DNA of 64,000 nt from Acidobacteriota bacterium (lineage in GTDB: Bacteria; Acidobacteriota; Terriglobia; Bryobacterales; Bryobacteraceae), in contig JAFLBB010000014.1 of assembly GCA_017304135.1 (NCBI GenBank), forward strand, positions 23,570 to 87,569, in the 5' to 3' direction. The notes below the pieces were generated by a model. It did no database searches, was not told the DNA's origin, and saw only the letters and a program-made list of their open reading frames with translations. Position 1 is the first letter of the stretch. Each line of letters begins with the position of its first letter. Below are positions 1 to 8,693 of the stretch, in pieces. The translations under genes and the position numbers were made by a program.

Positions 1-1135
1 CCCATTCAGCCGGCCTTTGTTGCGGCGGCAGGCCGCGCCGCCGCGCCTCCCACTCCATCACCAGGCGCGCCATGGTGGGAGTGGAGGGTGCGCCGAGTTC
101 CAACCCGCGCACCGCGCCACCGCGTTCACGGAGCTCCAGTGCCCGGCCCGCCCGCGCGATGCGCTCTTCTCCCGCGCCGCCGACATAGGGTGACAGCAGC
201 AACGCCGCCGCCGTCTCCGCTTCGACGCGCTCGGCGGTGAGCGCCGTCAGATGGAGCGCCGCGCGCACCACGCCGACCGAAGCCAGCGGGCGGCCGAGCG
301 AAAGGTGATACGGAGGCGGCTCGCCGCCTCCGCGAGGAAACACGCGCGCGAGCACGGCTTCCCATTCGTCGCGCGCCGCCTGCAAATCGGGCACGATGAT
401 CGCCAGACGCTGCCTTGCCTCGCCGCGCAAACGTCCCAGCGCCCACTCCGCGGCGGCACGCATTTCGGCTTGCGGCGTGGCAAATGAGAAGAGGCTGGCC
501 TCCACCCCCATCCACGATTCAAGCTCATGCTCGACGACCCGCGTGCCGGCCTTGCGCAGCGCCTCCAGCAGCAGGGCGAGGCGGGGCGGCTGCTGAGCAA
601 ACCCGGCCAGCACAACCACGGCCGGGGCCTCCACGCCGCCCTGCTCCAAAGCCGCCGCAACGGTGGCAGCCAACTGGGCGCGCGATTGCCATCCGGCCCG
701 TTTGCAGCGCCGGAAGAACTCCCGCGCCCACTCCCGGAACGCAATCGGATCCTCGGCCAGATCCCAGGCCGCATCGCGCATCGGCAACTGCCACTCGGCC
801 ACGGTGCTCCAGGCATGGGCGGCCTGTTCTGCGGCGCGCTGGGGATTGAGGATGCCGGCGGCCTGCGGCGATGACTCAATCACCTGCCGCCAGAGCAGCG
901 TCTCCTGGCGCGGGTTCAGCCACACAGTTGCGTCGCCGGCGGCAACGGCCAACCGCGCGGCCATGGTGTCAAGCCACGCCTCGAAAGCCAGCGCCTGCGG
1001 AGTGGCCCACTGGCGGCGGCCCGCCTCCTGTTGGAGGCGCGCGTACTCGGCGTGCACGCGCCGCGCCAGCCGCGTGGTGGCGGTGAGGCAGAGCGCGCCC
1101 TGCTCAAGCAGGGCGGCCAGTTCGTTGGGCGTCAC
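1..1135 (-). CDS. AddB-like DNA repair/PD-(D/E)XK nuclease family protein, partial (C-terminus off window)
   Basis: An open frame on the minus strand runs from a GTG at 1135 to the window edge without a stop, giving about 378 residues. The N-terminus reads LTATTRLARRVHAEYARLQ followed by GRRQWATPQALAFEAWLD. This is the pattern of the roughly 900-residue 'probable DNA repair protein' family (TIGR03623), which is related to AddB of double-strand-break repair. Members of that family end in a PD-(D/E)XK nuclease domain, which would lie outside this window. The gene follows the isomerase gene by 33 bp in the same direction, so they may be co-transcribed. The GTG start is inferred: it is the first plausible start after the in-frame stop of the upstream gene and has only a weak purine-rich leader. 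Confidence 0.7.
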   Translation of the reverse strand, partial: MTPNELAALLEQGALCLTATTRLARRVHAEYARLQQEAGRRQWATPQALAFEAWLDTMAARLAVAAGDATVWLNPRQETLLWRQVIESSPQAAGILNPQRAAEQAAHAWSTVAEWQLPMRDAAWDLAEDPIAFREWAREFFRRCKRAGWQSRAQLAATVAAALEQGGVEAPAVVVLAGFAQQPPRLALLLEALRKAGTRVVEHELESWMGVEASLFSFATPQAEMRAAAEWALGRLRGEARQRLAIIVPDLQAARDEWEAVLARVFPRGGGEPPPYHLSLGRPLASVGVVRAALHLTALTAERVEAETAAALLLSPYVGGAGEERIARAGRALELRERGGAVRGLELGAPSTPTMARLVMEWEARRRGLPPQQRPAEW

Positions 1136-1168
1136 TCCGTCATCATCGCGCAGACGGCGGCTGTGCGT

Positions 1169-1990
1169 TTACCCCGCGCTCACCATCGATCGCAGAAAGC
1201 GCGCCCCGCGCGGGATAGCCGCCGTTTCCTCTTCCGTGCCTTCGTACACCAGGCTGCAGAAGCCGTTGTAGTGGACGCCGCGTAGGATGTTGAACACGCG
1301 GTTGTAGTCGATGTACTTCTCGCGTCCCTGCGCGTCCACGTCGTAGAGTTTGACGCGCACGAAGGGGGCCAGCGGGGCCACCTGTTCCAGGCTTCGGTAG
1401 TAATGGTCGTACGTGTGGCCGGCCTGCTTGGGGCCGCGCGGACCATCGCGCCCGGTGAAGTGACCGGTGTCGAGCACCAGCGCGAAGTTGGGGTGATTCA
1501 CTTCCTTATGGAAGCGCAGCATGTCGTCGCCGGTGGAGGTGAGGCCGCTGTGATTCTGCAGGGCGACCACCATGCCGATCTCGGCGCCGACCTCGGCGCA
1601 GCGCCGCAGGGCTTCCGAACTGTACTTGAACGCTTCCTCGGTGCGCTCGGGCGTGGGCGCCGAACCGACGAACACGCGGATGAGCGGGGCGCCGAGGTAG
1701 AGCCCCACCTCCATGGCCACGCGGGCCTTTTCCAGCTCGGCGGGAATCTTCGAGGCGTCGCGGGCAAACTCGGTGGACACAGGAAAGCTGGGGATCGACA
1801 TGCCGTGGTCAAGACAGGCGCGGCGCAGCTGTTTCAGGTAGGCGCGGTCGAAGCGCGGCAGGTGGTTCATGTGCAGATCCACCCCGTCCAAATTCAGGGC
1901 GCGGGCCGTGCGGATGAAGCCGAAGAGGTCCATCTTTCCGGCTCGAAACTGATTCTGGTAGCTGAGAGACAGGCAACTCAGTCGCATCAT
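1169..1990 (-). CDS. Sugar phosphate isomerase/epimerase (TIM barrel, xylose isomerase-like)
   Basis: About 273 residues. The pattern is that of the AP-endonuclease-2/xylose-isomerase-like TIM-barrel superfamily: LDGVDLHMNHLP near the N-terminus, VVALQNHSGLTSTG in the middle, LVLDTGHF after it, and FVRVKLYDVDAQG near the C-terminus. The His, Glu/Gln and Asp residues of these strands usually bind a divalent metal. There is no signal peptide, so the enzyme is cytoplasmic. The open frame extends to 2062, but I prefer ATG at 1990 because AAAGGAGAG lies about 12 bp upstream and the extra residues do not look like the family. The substrate cannot be read from the sequence. Acidobacterial relatives are usually sugar or inositol catabolic enzymes. 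Confidence 0.75.
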   Translation of the reverse strand: MMRLSCLSLSYQNQFRAGKMDLFGFIRTARALNLDGVDLHMNHLPRFDRAYLKQLRRACLDHGMSIPSFPVSTEFARDASKIPAELEKARVAMEVGLYLGAPLIRVFVGSAPTPERTEEAFKYSSEALRRCAEVGAEIGMVVALQNHSGLTSTGDDMLRFHKEVNHPNFALVLDTGHFTGRDGPRGPKQAGHTYDHYYRSLEQVAPLAPFVRVKLYDVDAQGREKYIDYNRVFNILRGVHYNGFCSLVYEGTEEETAAIPRGARFLRSMVSAG

Positions 1991-2118
1991 GGCGGCGTCA
2001 AGCTCTCCTTTCGAGTCTCCACACTCTATCAGAGCGCGATTGGTGTGGTGCGCCAGTTGCAACGGATTCTCGCGTTGACTGCTATTTCGACAGTTCCCTA
2101 CGCTGAAGATTGAGTTCG

Positions 2119-3342
2119 ATGGATCTTTCTATCCGTACAGTCGTGCTGGCGATCCTTGCGTGTGGTGGCGCGGTGGGGCAGATGCCCCTGACCGTGGATG
2201 AGGCCGTATCGCGCGCGCTCACCTCGCATGGGCTGCTGGCGGCGGGTCAGAACCGCATCGCCGCGGCCCAGGGCTTGCGCCGCCAGGCGGCCCTGATGCC
2301 GAATCCCAAGCTCGTGCTGCAGTTGGAGAATACGCGGCCGTATGGCAACCCCGCTTTTCAGTTCAACCGCGACACCGATCAGTTCGCCTATCTGCAGTAC
2401 ATGTTCGAGACGGCCAATAAGCGCGGCCTGCGCATGGAAGCGGCGGCGGCCAACGTGCAGCGGGCGGAGTTGGAGCGTGAGGCGCTGGCGGCGCAGATCA
2501 GGGCGCGGGTAAAGGCCGCTTACTGGCTTGCGGCGGGGGCGGCACAGATTCAGCACTGGCTGGATGATGACGTGACGCGGTTTGAAGAGATCGTCAACTA
2601 CCACCAGATCCGGGTACGCGAAGGGGCCGCCGCCGAATCGGACCTGCTGCGCGTGCAACTGGAGGCCTCGCGTCTGCGGCTGTCGGCCAGCAACGCCCGG
2701 CTGGTGGCAGGCCGGACACGCATCGACCTGCTGCGCGAGATGGGGCAGAGGGAGTTCCCGGAGGTCACCTTCAGCGACTCGATTGAGTCGATCGGCGGCG
2801 AGATCGCCGATCCGCCGGAAGCGGCGCTGGAGCGCCGCGCGGAGGTGAAACTGGCGCGCCAGATCCACACCGCCGCTCTCAGCCAGGCGAGGCTGCAACA
2901 GGCGCTGGCCAAGCCGAACATCGACATCCTGGCTGGCTACAAGCGCACCGGCGGGCTGGACACGATGCTGGCCGGCGTGCAGGTGGACCTGCCGCTGGCC
3001 AACCGCAACCAGGGCAACCTGGCGGCTGCGCTCTCCGAGGCCAAGGTGGCTGAGTCGACGATGGCGGCGGTGGAAGCCGTGGTGCGTGCCGAGGTGGAGG
3101 GCGCCCGCCGGGCGGTGACGATTCGCAAGACGCAGTTGGACTCCATTCTGGGCGCGATGCGGACGCAGGCGAGTGAATCGCAGCGCATCGCCTCGGCGGC
3201 CTACCGCGTGGGCGGGGTGGAACTGCTGCGCCTGCTGGACGCCGAGCGGGCGCGCATTGAGACACAGGTTCTGTACTACCAAACCTTGAGTGAATATCAG
3301 CAAGCGGTCTCCGCACTGGAAGCCGCGTTGGGATTGCCGTGA
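2119..3342 (+). CDS. czcC: TolC/CzcC-type outer membrane efflux protein
   Basis: About 407 residues with a signal peptide (TVVLAILACGGAVGQ), then long heptad-rich helices typical of the outer membrane efflux protein family (OEP/TolC). Examples are LTVDEAVSRAL at the start, VELLRLLDAERARIETQVLYY near the end and a final EYQQAVSALEAALG. It is the outer-membrane channel of a tripartite pump whose adaptor and RND permease follow at once; the adaptor's GTG overlaps this stop. A TTG three codons upstream (2110) is an alternative start. Metal specificity is inferred from the permease gene. Confidence 0.85.
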   Translation: MDLSIRTVVLAILACGGAVGQMPLTVDEAVSRALTSHGLLAAGQNRIAAAQGLRRQAALMPNPKLVLQLENTRPYGNPAFQFNRDTDQFAYLQYMFETANKRGLRMEAAAANVQRAELEREALAAQIRARVKAAYWLAAGAAQIQHWLDDDVTRFEEIVNYHQIRVREGAAAESDLLRVQLEASRLRLSASNARLVAGRTRIDLLREMGQREFPEVTFSDSIESIGGEIADPPEAALERRAEVKLARQIHTAALSQARLQQALAKPNIDILAGYKRTGGLDTMLAGVQVDLPLANRNQGNLAAALSEAKVAESTMAAVEAVVRAEVEGARRAVTIRKTQLDSILGAMRTQASESQRIASAAYRVGGVELLRLLDAERARIETQVLYYQTLSEYQQAVSALEAALGLP

Positions 3343-4559
3343 AACGAACGATTTATCTGATCCCCTCGATGCTCGCCCTCGCCGCTTGCGGCAGTGGACC
3401 AACGCCCGCACCGCCGGCGGCGGCGCAGGCCGAATCGAAACCCGCGCCGGCCAGCGAGCCCGGCGTCGTCACCCTGGATGAGAAGATGACCGGCCGGGAG
3501 TGGATCGTTGTGGAACAGGTGAAGCAGGGTGCGGCCGTGGAGTCGGTGCGAGCCACGGGACGGCTGACCACGCACGAAGACTCTACGTGGAAGGTTGGCT
3601 CCATCACCGATGGCCGTGTTGTGCGCGTGATGGCGAGGCTGGGCGACCGCGTCACGAGCGGCCAGATCCTGGTGAAGCTCCACAGTCACGATGTGCATGA
3701 AGCCAGGGCCGAGCATGCCCGCGCGAAGGGAGAGCGGAGCCGTTCCCAGGCCGCGCTCGCCCTGGCCCTTCGCATGCGTGACCGGGCGCGCAAGCTATTT
3801 GACCTGAAAGCCGGCTCGCTCGAACAGGTGGAGCGTGCGGAGACCGAATTGCTGGCGGCGCAAGCCGCCGTTCAGAGCGCCGAAGTCGAAGTGCGCCGCA
3901 CGGAGATTCATCTCATCGAAGGCCTGCAGGTCGACCCCGATGAGCCACAGGACCACAAGCCGGATGATGTGCTGCACGAAGAAGACCTGGTGCCGATCAA
4001 ATCGCCCGGCGCGGGCACGGTGTTGCGCCGTCTGGTCTCCGAAGGCAGTGTCGTCGCCGCGGGCCAGGAGTTGCTGGTGGTGAGCGACCTCAGCCGGCTC
4101 AGGCTGATCGCCAGCCTGGGCGAGCAGCATCTTCCGGCGATTCGCTCAGGGGCCCCGGCGCGCATCGAACTGGCCGCCCTGCCCGGGCGCCTCTTCAGCG
4201 GAAAGGTGGATCGCATCGGCGAAGAGATGGACCCGCAGACGCGCACGGCCGAAGTGTGGATCACGATCGCCGCCGCGGGGCAGGCCCTGAAGCCGGAAGG
4301 TTATGCCAACGTGGAGATCCTCACCGGCGCCACGAGGCCCGGCATTCTCATCCCGGGCGAGGCGGTGCAGGATATCGAGGGCGCATCGTCGGTCTTTGTC
4401 CAAACCGGCCCGCGCACCTTCGTCGTCCGCCCCATCTCCCTGGGCGAGCGCTTTCTGGACCGCGTCGAAATACGCCAGGGGCTTTCGGCCGGCGACCGCA
4501 TCGTGGTCAAGGGCAGCTTTCTCCTCAAGTCGCAACTCCTCAGATCCACTCTCGAATAG
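3339..4559 (+). CDS. czcB: RND efflux periplasmic adaptor (CzcB/CusB type), lipoprotein
   Basis: 406 residues from a GTG that overlaps the stop of the upstream channel gene. The N-terminus is a lipoprotein signal with lipobox LAAC (Cys17). An Ala/Pro-rich linker follows, then a biotinyl-lipoyl-like half (GSITDGRVVRVMARLGDRVTSG), a coiled-coil hairpin rich in Ala, Arg and Glu (about 120-190), the second half motif (IKSPGAGTVLRRLVSEGSVV), a beta-barrel domain and a membrane-proximal domain (AVQDIEGASSVFVQTG). The hairpin loop is His/Asp/Glu-rich (DEPQDHKPDDVLHEED), which could contact metal. It links the inner-membrane RND permease to the outer-membrane channel. Fifteen bases separate it from the permease gene. 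Confidence 0.87.
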   Translation: MKRTIYLIPSMLALAACGSGPTPAPPAAAQAESKPAPASEPGVVTLDEKMTGREWIVVEQVKQGAAVESVRATGRLTTHEDSTWKVGSITDGRVVRVMARLGDRVTSGQILVKLHSHDVHEARAEHARAKGERSRSQAALALALRMRDRARKLFDLKAGSLEQVERAETELLAAQAAVQSAEVEVRRTEIHLIEGLQVDPDEPQDHKPDDVLHEEDLVPIKSPGAGTVLRRLVSEGSVVAAGQELLVVSDLSRLRLIASLGEQHLPAIRSGAPARIELAALPGRLFSGKVDRIGEEMDPQTRTAEVWITIAAAGQALKPEGYANVEILTGATRPGILIPGEAVQDIEGASSVFVQTGPRTFVVRPISLGERFLDRVEIRQGLSAGDRIVVKGSFLLKSQLLRSTLE

Positions 4560-4574
4560 GGAACACACGCGCGC

Positions 4575-7500
4575 ATGCTTCAGGCCCTCATTGATTTCCA
4601 CCTGCGCCACCGCGCCCTGGTCCTGTTTGGCCTGGCGGGGGTGATCGGCTGGGGCGTGTACACCATGCTGCGCCTGCCCATCGAGGCGTTTCCGGATATG
4701 ACGAACAACCAGGTGGTGGTCATCACCGAATGCGGCGGCATGGCGCCGCAGGAGGTGGAACAGCTCGTTTCGTATCCGCTGGAGACCGCCCTGATGGGCA
4801 TCCCCAAGACGCAGTCGATCCGCTCCATCTCGAAGCTCGGCCTGTCGATGGTGACACTCGTGCTGGACGACGACGTGCCCACCTACTTTGCGAGGCAGTT
4901 GGTGAATGAGCGCCTGCAGGAGGCCCGCTCGCGCATCCCGGCGGGGTTGGAGCCCTCGCTGGGCCCGGTGGCAACGGCCTTTGGTGAGGTGCTGCAATAC
5001 ACCATTGAAGGCGGCGGGCTCACGGCGCGTGAGTTGAAGACGCTGCACGACTGGCAGATCAAGAACCAGCTCCGAACCGTGCGCGGGGTGAGCGAGGTAA
5101 ACACCTGGGGCGGCGAGACGGCGCAGGTGGAGATCCGCGTGGACCCCGCCAGGCTAAAGGCCTACGATCTGACCCTGCGCGAGGTGTACGACCGCATTCG
5201 CGAGAACAACGCCAACTTCAGCGCGGGCTTCATCGAGCACGCCTCCGAGCAGTACACCGTGCTCGGACTGGGCCGCGCGCGGGTGCCGGCCGATCTGGCC
5301 AACATCGTGCTGCGCTCCAACCGCGGCATTCCGCTCATGCTGCGCGACGTGGCTGAGATCGGTGAGGGCGCGATGCTGCGCCAGGGGGCGACGCTGAAGG
5401 GCGGCAAGGGGGAAACCGTCTCCGGCATGATCATCATGCTGAAGGGCGAAAACGGGCGCGACGTCATCGCCCGGGCCAAGGAACGGATCGCCTCGCTCAG
5501 CCTGCCCACGGGCGTGCGCCTGCTGCCGTTCTACGATCAGTCAGACGTCATCGAAGGCACCATCGCCACCGTGCGCAAGAACCTGCTCGAAGCCGGCGCG
5601 CTGGTGATCGTGGTGCTGCTGCTGTTTCTGGGCAACGCGCGGGCCGCCCTCATCGTCGCCTTCGCGATTCCCGTCTCGATGCTGGTGGGGTTCCTCGGCA
5701 TGGCCGCTTTCGGCGTGACGGCCAACCTGATGAGCCTCGGCGCGATCGACTTCGGCATGATCGTCGACGGCGCCGTGGTGATGGTGGAGAACTCTGTCCG
5801 CCGCCTGCACCGGCGGTCCGATGACGAACACTTCCACCCCGGCCAGCGCATCCGCGAGGCGGCATTGGAAGTGGGCCGGCCGATCACGTTCGCGGTGGGC
5901 ATCATTATCGCCGTCTACCTGCCGATCCTCTTCCTGGAAGGCCTCGAGGGCAAGATGTTCCGGCCGATGGCGATCACCGTCTGCTCGGCCCTGGTGGGCT
6001 CGCTCGGCTACGCCCTGTTCGTCGCCCCCGCGGCCGCCAGCTATCTCATGAAGAAAGGCGTCGCCGAACACTCCGGCGCCTGGTTTGAGCGGGTTCTCGA
6101 TCTCTACCGTTCCGCGCTGCGCCTCGCCATCCGCCTCCGGGTGCCCGTGCTGGCATGCAGCCTGGCCGTTGTTTCCGTTGCGCTCTACTCGCTCACGCTC
6201 ATCGGCTCGGAGTTCATGCCACGCCTGGATGAGGGTTCCATTCTCATCACGACGCGCAAGCTGCCGGGCATCGCGCTGTCGGACTCGGTCCGGTTGAGCC
6301 GCGAGGTGGAGCGGGCCATCCTCACCTTCCCTGAGGTGGCCGGCGTGGTCTCCAAGCTGGGCCGCCCGGACCTGGCCACCGAAGCCATGGGGATCTACGA
6401 GGCCGACGTGTACATTCAACTCAAGTCCGAAGCCCACCTCCGCGGCCAGGCCAAAGAGGACCTCATCATGCGCATGTCCGAGCGCCTGGAGCAGATCCCC
6501 GGCGTGAGCTACAACTTCACGCAGCCGATGGCGATGCGCCTCGACGAGGTCATCTCCGGCATCAAGGCTGACCTGGCGCTGAAGCTCTTCGGCGAGGATC
6601 CGATCGTGCTCACGCGCATTGGCGAGCGCGCCCTGCGCATCCTCTCCTCCATCCGCGGCTCGGCCGACGCGCAATTGGAGATCACCACCGGCGTCCCCGA
6701 GTTACGCGTGAACATCGACCGCGCCGCCGTGGCCCGCTACGGTCTCAACGTGAGCGATGTGGAAGAGGTGGTTCGTTCGGCCGTGCAAGGCGAACCGCTG
6801 AGCGAACTGGTTCTGGGCCAGCGGCGCGTGCCGATCGCGGGCAAGATCAGCGGCGGCGCGGTGAACGATCCGGTCGCCCTGGCTCTGCTCCCTCTCCAGG
6901 CGCCGGCCGGCGAGCGCATTCCGCTGAGCAGCGTGGCGCAGGTGATGATCGGCCGCGGGGCCGAGGTGATTACACGCGAAGGCGGCCAGCGCCGTGTCGT
7001 CGTCCAATCGAATGTGCGCGGCCGCGACCTTGGCAGCTTTGCCGCCGAGGCCCAGCGCCGCGTAGCGCAAGAGATCCAGCTTCCCCCTGGCTACTCGCTC
7101 GACTGGGGGGGCCAGTTTGAGAATCAGGAACGCGCCATGAAGCGGCTCGGTCTGGTGATCCCGCTCTCGCTCGCCATTATCTTCGGGCTGCTCTACGCTA
7201 CGTTTCACTCGCTGCGCCAGGCAATGCTGCTCATCCTGATCGTGCCCTTCTCGCTGGCCGGCGGCATCGCCGCCCTGTGGCTGCGCGACATGAACCTGAA
7301 CCTCTCGGCGCTGATCGGCTTCATTGCGCTCTCCGGCGTTGCCGTGCTCAACGGCATTGTCATGGTGAGCGCCATCAACCGCCTGCGCCAGTTGGGCCAC
7401 ACCATGGAGCATTCCGTGCTCGAAGGGGCCGCCTCGCGCCTGCGCCCGGTGCTCATGACGGCCATGGTGGCGAGCTTCGGGTTCATCCCCATGGCGCTCT

Positions 7501-7637
7501 CGGAATCCACCGGCGCCGAGGTGCAACGCCCGCTGGCCAGCGTCGTCATTGGCGGACTGGTGAGCGCCACAGGGCTCACGCTGATTCTGCTGCCCGTGCT
7601 CTACCCCTGGTTCAGCCGCCGCGTGCCGCGCGACTAA
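4575..7637 (+). CDS. czcA: Heavy-metal RND efflux permease, CzcA type (divalent cation)
   Basis: 1020 residues, the normal length of an HME-RND permease. It has the usual 12-helix plan with two large periplasmic loops. In helix 4 the motif AIDFGMIVDGAVVMVEN carries Asp392, Asp398 and Glu405. The DFG..VDGA..VE spacing is that of CzcA-type pumps for divalent ions (Co, Zn, Cd, Ni) rather than the Cu/Ag CusA type. It uses proton influx to drive metal export from the periplasm and cytoplasm through the adaptor and channel encoded upstream. No metal-responsive regulator is visible in or next to the operon. The last bases overlap the convergent mutarotase-like gene by 4 bp. Confidence 0.9.
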   Translation: MLQALIDFHLRHRALVLFGLAGVIGWGVYTMLRLPIEAFPDMTNNQVVVITECGGMAPQEVEQLVSYPLETALMGIPKTQSIRSISKLGLSMVTLVLDDDVPTYFARQLVNERLQEARSRIPAGLEPSLGPVATAFGEVLQYTIEGGGLTARELKTLHDWQIKNQLRTVRGVSEVNTWGGETAQVEIRVDPARLKAYDLTLREVYDRIRENNANFSAGFIEHASEQYTVLGLGRARVPADLANIVLRSNRGIPLMLRDVAEIGEGAMLRQGATLKGGKGETVSGMIIMLKGENGRDVIARAKERIASLSLPTGVRLLPFYDQSDVIEGTIATVRKNLLEAGALVIVVLLLFLGNARAALIVAFAIPVSMLVGFLGMAAFGVTANLMSLGAIDFGMIVDGAVVMVENSVRRLHRRSDDEHFHPGQRIREAALEVGRPITFAVGIIIAVYLPILFLEGLEGKMFRPMAITVCSALVGSLGYALFVAPAAASYLMKKGVAEHSGAWFERVLDLYRSALRLAIRLRVPVLACSLAVVSVALYSLTLIGSEFMPRLDEGSILITTRKLPGIALSDSVRLSREVERAILTFPEVAGVVSKLGRPDLATEAMGIYEADVYIQLKSEAHLRGQAKEDLIMRMSERLEQIPGVSYNFTQPMAMRLDEVISGIKADLALKLFGEDPIVLTRIGERALRILSSIRGSADAQLEITTGVPELRVNIDRAAVARYGLNVSDVEEVVRSAVQGEPLSELVLGQRRVPIAGKISGGAVNDPVALALLPLQAPAGERIPLSSVAQVMIGRGAEVITREGGQRRVVVQSNVRGRDLGSFAAEAQRRVAQEIQLPPGYSLDWGGQFENQERAMKRLGLVIPLSLAIIFGLLYATFHSLRQAMLLILIVPFSLAGGIAALWLRDMNLNLSALIGFIALSGVAVLNGIVMVSAINRLRQLGHTMEHSVLEGAASRLRPVLMTAMVASFGFIPMALSESTGAEVQRPLASVVIGGLVSATGLTLILLPVLYPWFSRRVPRD

Positions 7638-8671
7638 TCCGGAAACAGCGGCCCGGTCTCCACCACAATCGTGCGCCGCGAATCGCGTTCGGCGATCGTC
7701 AGCCTGGATCCGTCGTAGCGCAGCCTGGCCACGCCCTGGAATCCGGCGGGGATCTTAACGAGAAACGCCGCGTAGGAACGCGTCGCCGTGCCGCCTGCAT
7801 CCAGGTAGTCATACAGCCGCCGCCCAAAGATCTTCTCCTTGGCCAGCAGCGTTTCAAACGGCTGATGCAGTCCAGTCGTGCCGAACTCGAGGCCGCGCGC
7901 CGAGGGCTTGCCCTTGTCCACGTTGCGCCAGATGTTCAGCCATGGATACTCGCGCACGCGCCAGATATAGCCGATGAGCAGCCCTTTTGATGGCGAGGCC
8001 GCCGTGACCCACCCCAACTCTTCATCAATCACGTAGGACACCACATTCGGATTTGGATCGTCCTTCAGATGGCGCAGGTTCACCGCGTTGTCTTCGCGCA
8101 TTGCCAGGGGCCACCACACGGGCGGCTCCTCCGGACTCGGCAGCGGGCTCGATTGCATGAAGCCCTTGCGGGCGTTGGCATCCACCAGCGTGGTTTCATC
8201 CAGAAACGGCGGCGCGATCGTGGCATGTTGCACGAGGTTGTACATCCGTCCGAGCTTGTTGCGGTTGGTCACAATCTCGGTCACGCGCAGCGCCGCCTGG
8301 CCGGCCAGCTTCGCCGTGCGCTCCATCGACAGGCCGGCCAGCGGCAGATGGGCGCTCATGCGCGCCTCGCCCGCGGCGGTGTGCTCCAGCTTCCACGCCA
8401 CGCGGGTCGCCTCGCCGTGAAACGGCATGCCATTCTTCAGCTCCGACGCCGAGGGCTGCCCCCAACGATCAAAGCAAAGAAAGTGGCCGCGCGGCCTTGG
8501 CGCAGGGCCGTTGGAATCCCAGGTTAACGGGTTGAGCCTCATGTCGCGCAGTTCGAACTCGATGAGCGAACCGCCGGCGAGGTCGAACACGGCACGCACG
8601 CCGGGGTTCTCCAGAACGGCCGTTTGCGCGGCCAGTGCGAAGGGGGCAAGGAACAAGAGTAAGGGACGCAT
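7634..8671 (-). CDS. Secreted galactose mutarotase-like (aldose-epimerase fold) protein
   Basis: About 345 residues with signal peptide MRPLLLFLAPFALAAQ. The body shows aldose-epimerase-fold features: FDLAGGSLIEFELRD near the N-terminus, NGMPFHGEA (a catalytic-type His in a loop), VTEIVTNRNKLGRMYNLVQHATIAPPFLD in the middle, and a Trp-rich segment. The frame is open upstream to 8776, and ATG 8683 is an alternative start. I chose ATG 8671 because TATAAT sits exactly 10 bp before it, which suits a leaderless mRNA. The gene is divergent from the DUF1549 gene, with 22 bp between the two start codons. The substrate is unknown; many acidobacterial members act near carbohydrate enzymes. The fold call is tentative. 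Confidence 0.55.
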   Translation of the reverse strand: MRPLLLFLAPFALAAQTAVLENPGVRAVFDLAGGSLIEFELRDMRLNPLTWDSNGPAPRPRGHFLCFDRWGQPSASELKNGMPFHGEATRVAWKLEHTAAGEARMSAHLPLAGLSMERTAKLAGQAALRVTEIVTNRNKLGRMYNLVQHATIAPPFLDETTLVDANARKGFMQSSPLPSPEEPPVWWPLAMREDNAVNLRHLKDDPNPNVVSYVIDEELGWVTAASPSKGLLIGYIWRVREYPWLNIWRNVDKGKPSARGLEFGTTGLHQPFETLLAKEKIFGRRLYDYLDAGGTATRSYAAFLVKIPAGFQGVARLRYDGSRLTIAERDSRRTIVVETGPLFPD

Positions 8672-8681
8672 CCGGTGTGCC

Positions 8682-8689
8682 ATTATATT
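8682..8689. promoter_or_regulatory. Bidirectional -10-like element between divergent genes
   Basis: The 8 bp between the mutarotase-like and DUF1549 genes read ATTATATT. On the minus strand this gives a perfect TATAAT (8687-8682) 10 bp before ATG 8671. On the plus strand it gives TATATT (8684-8689) only 4 bp before ATG 8694. No clear -35 is seen. The minus assignment is the better one, because its start point would fall at or next to the ATG. Confidence 0.4.
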
Positions 8690-8693
8690 CGGC

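Noticed and set aside
663..1271. Long plus-strand open frames opposite the AddB-like gene
   Set aside because: Arg/Ser/Ala-rich antisense translations typical of GC-rich DNA; the minus strand encodes a recognisable family protein.
2098..3411. Minus-strand 437-residue open frame opposite the CzcC-like gene
   Set aside because: Its translation is His/Arg-rich shadow sequence without domains; the plus-strand gene has a signal peptide and OEP repeats.
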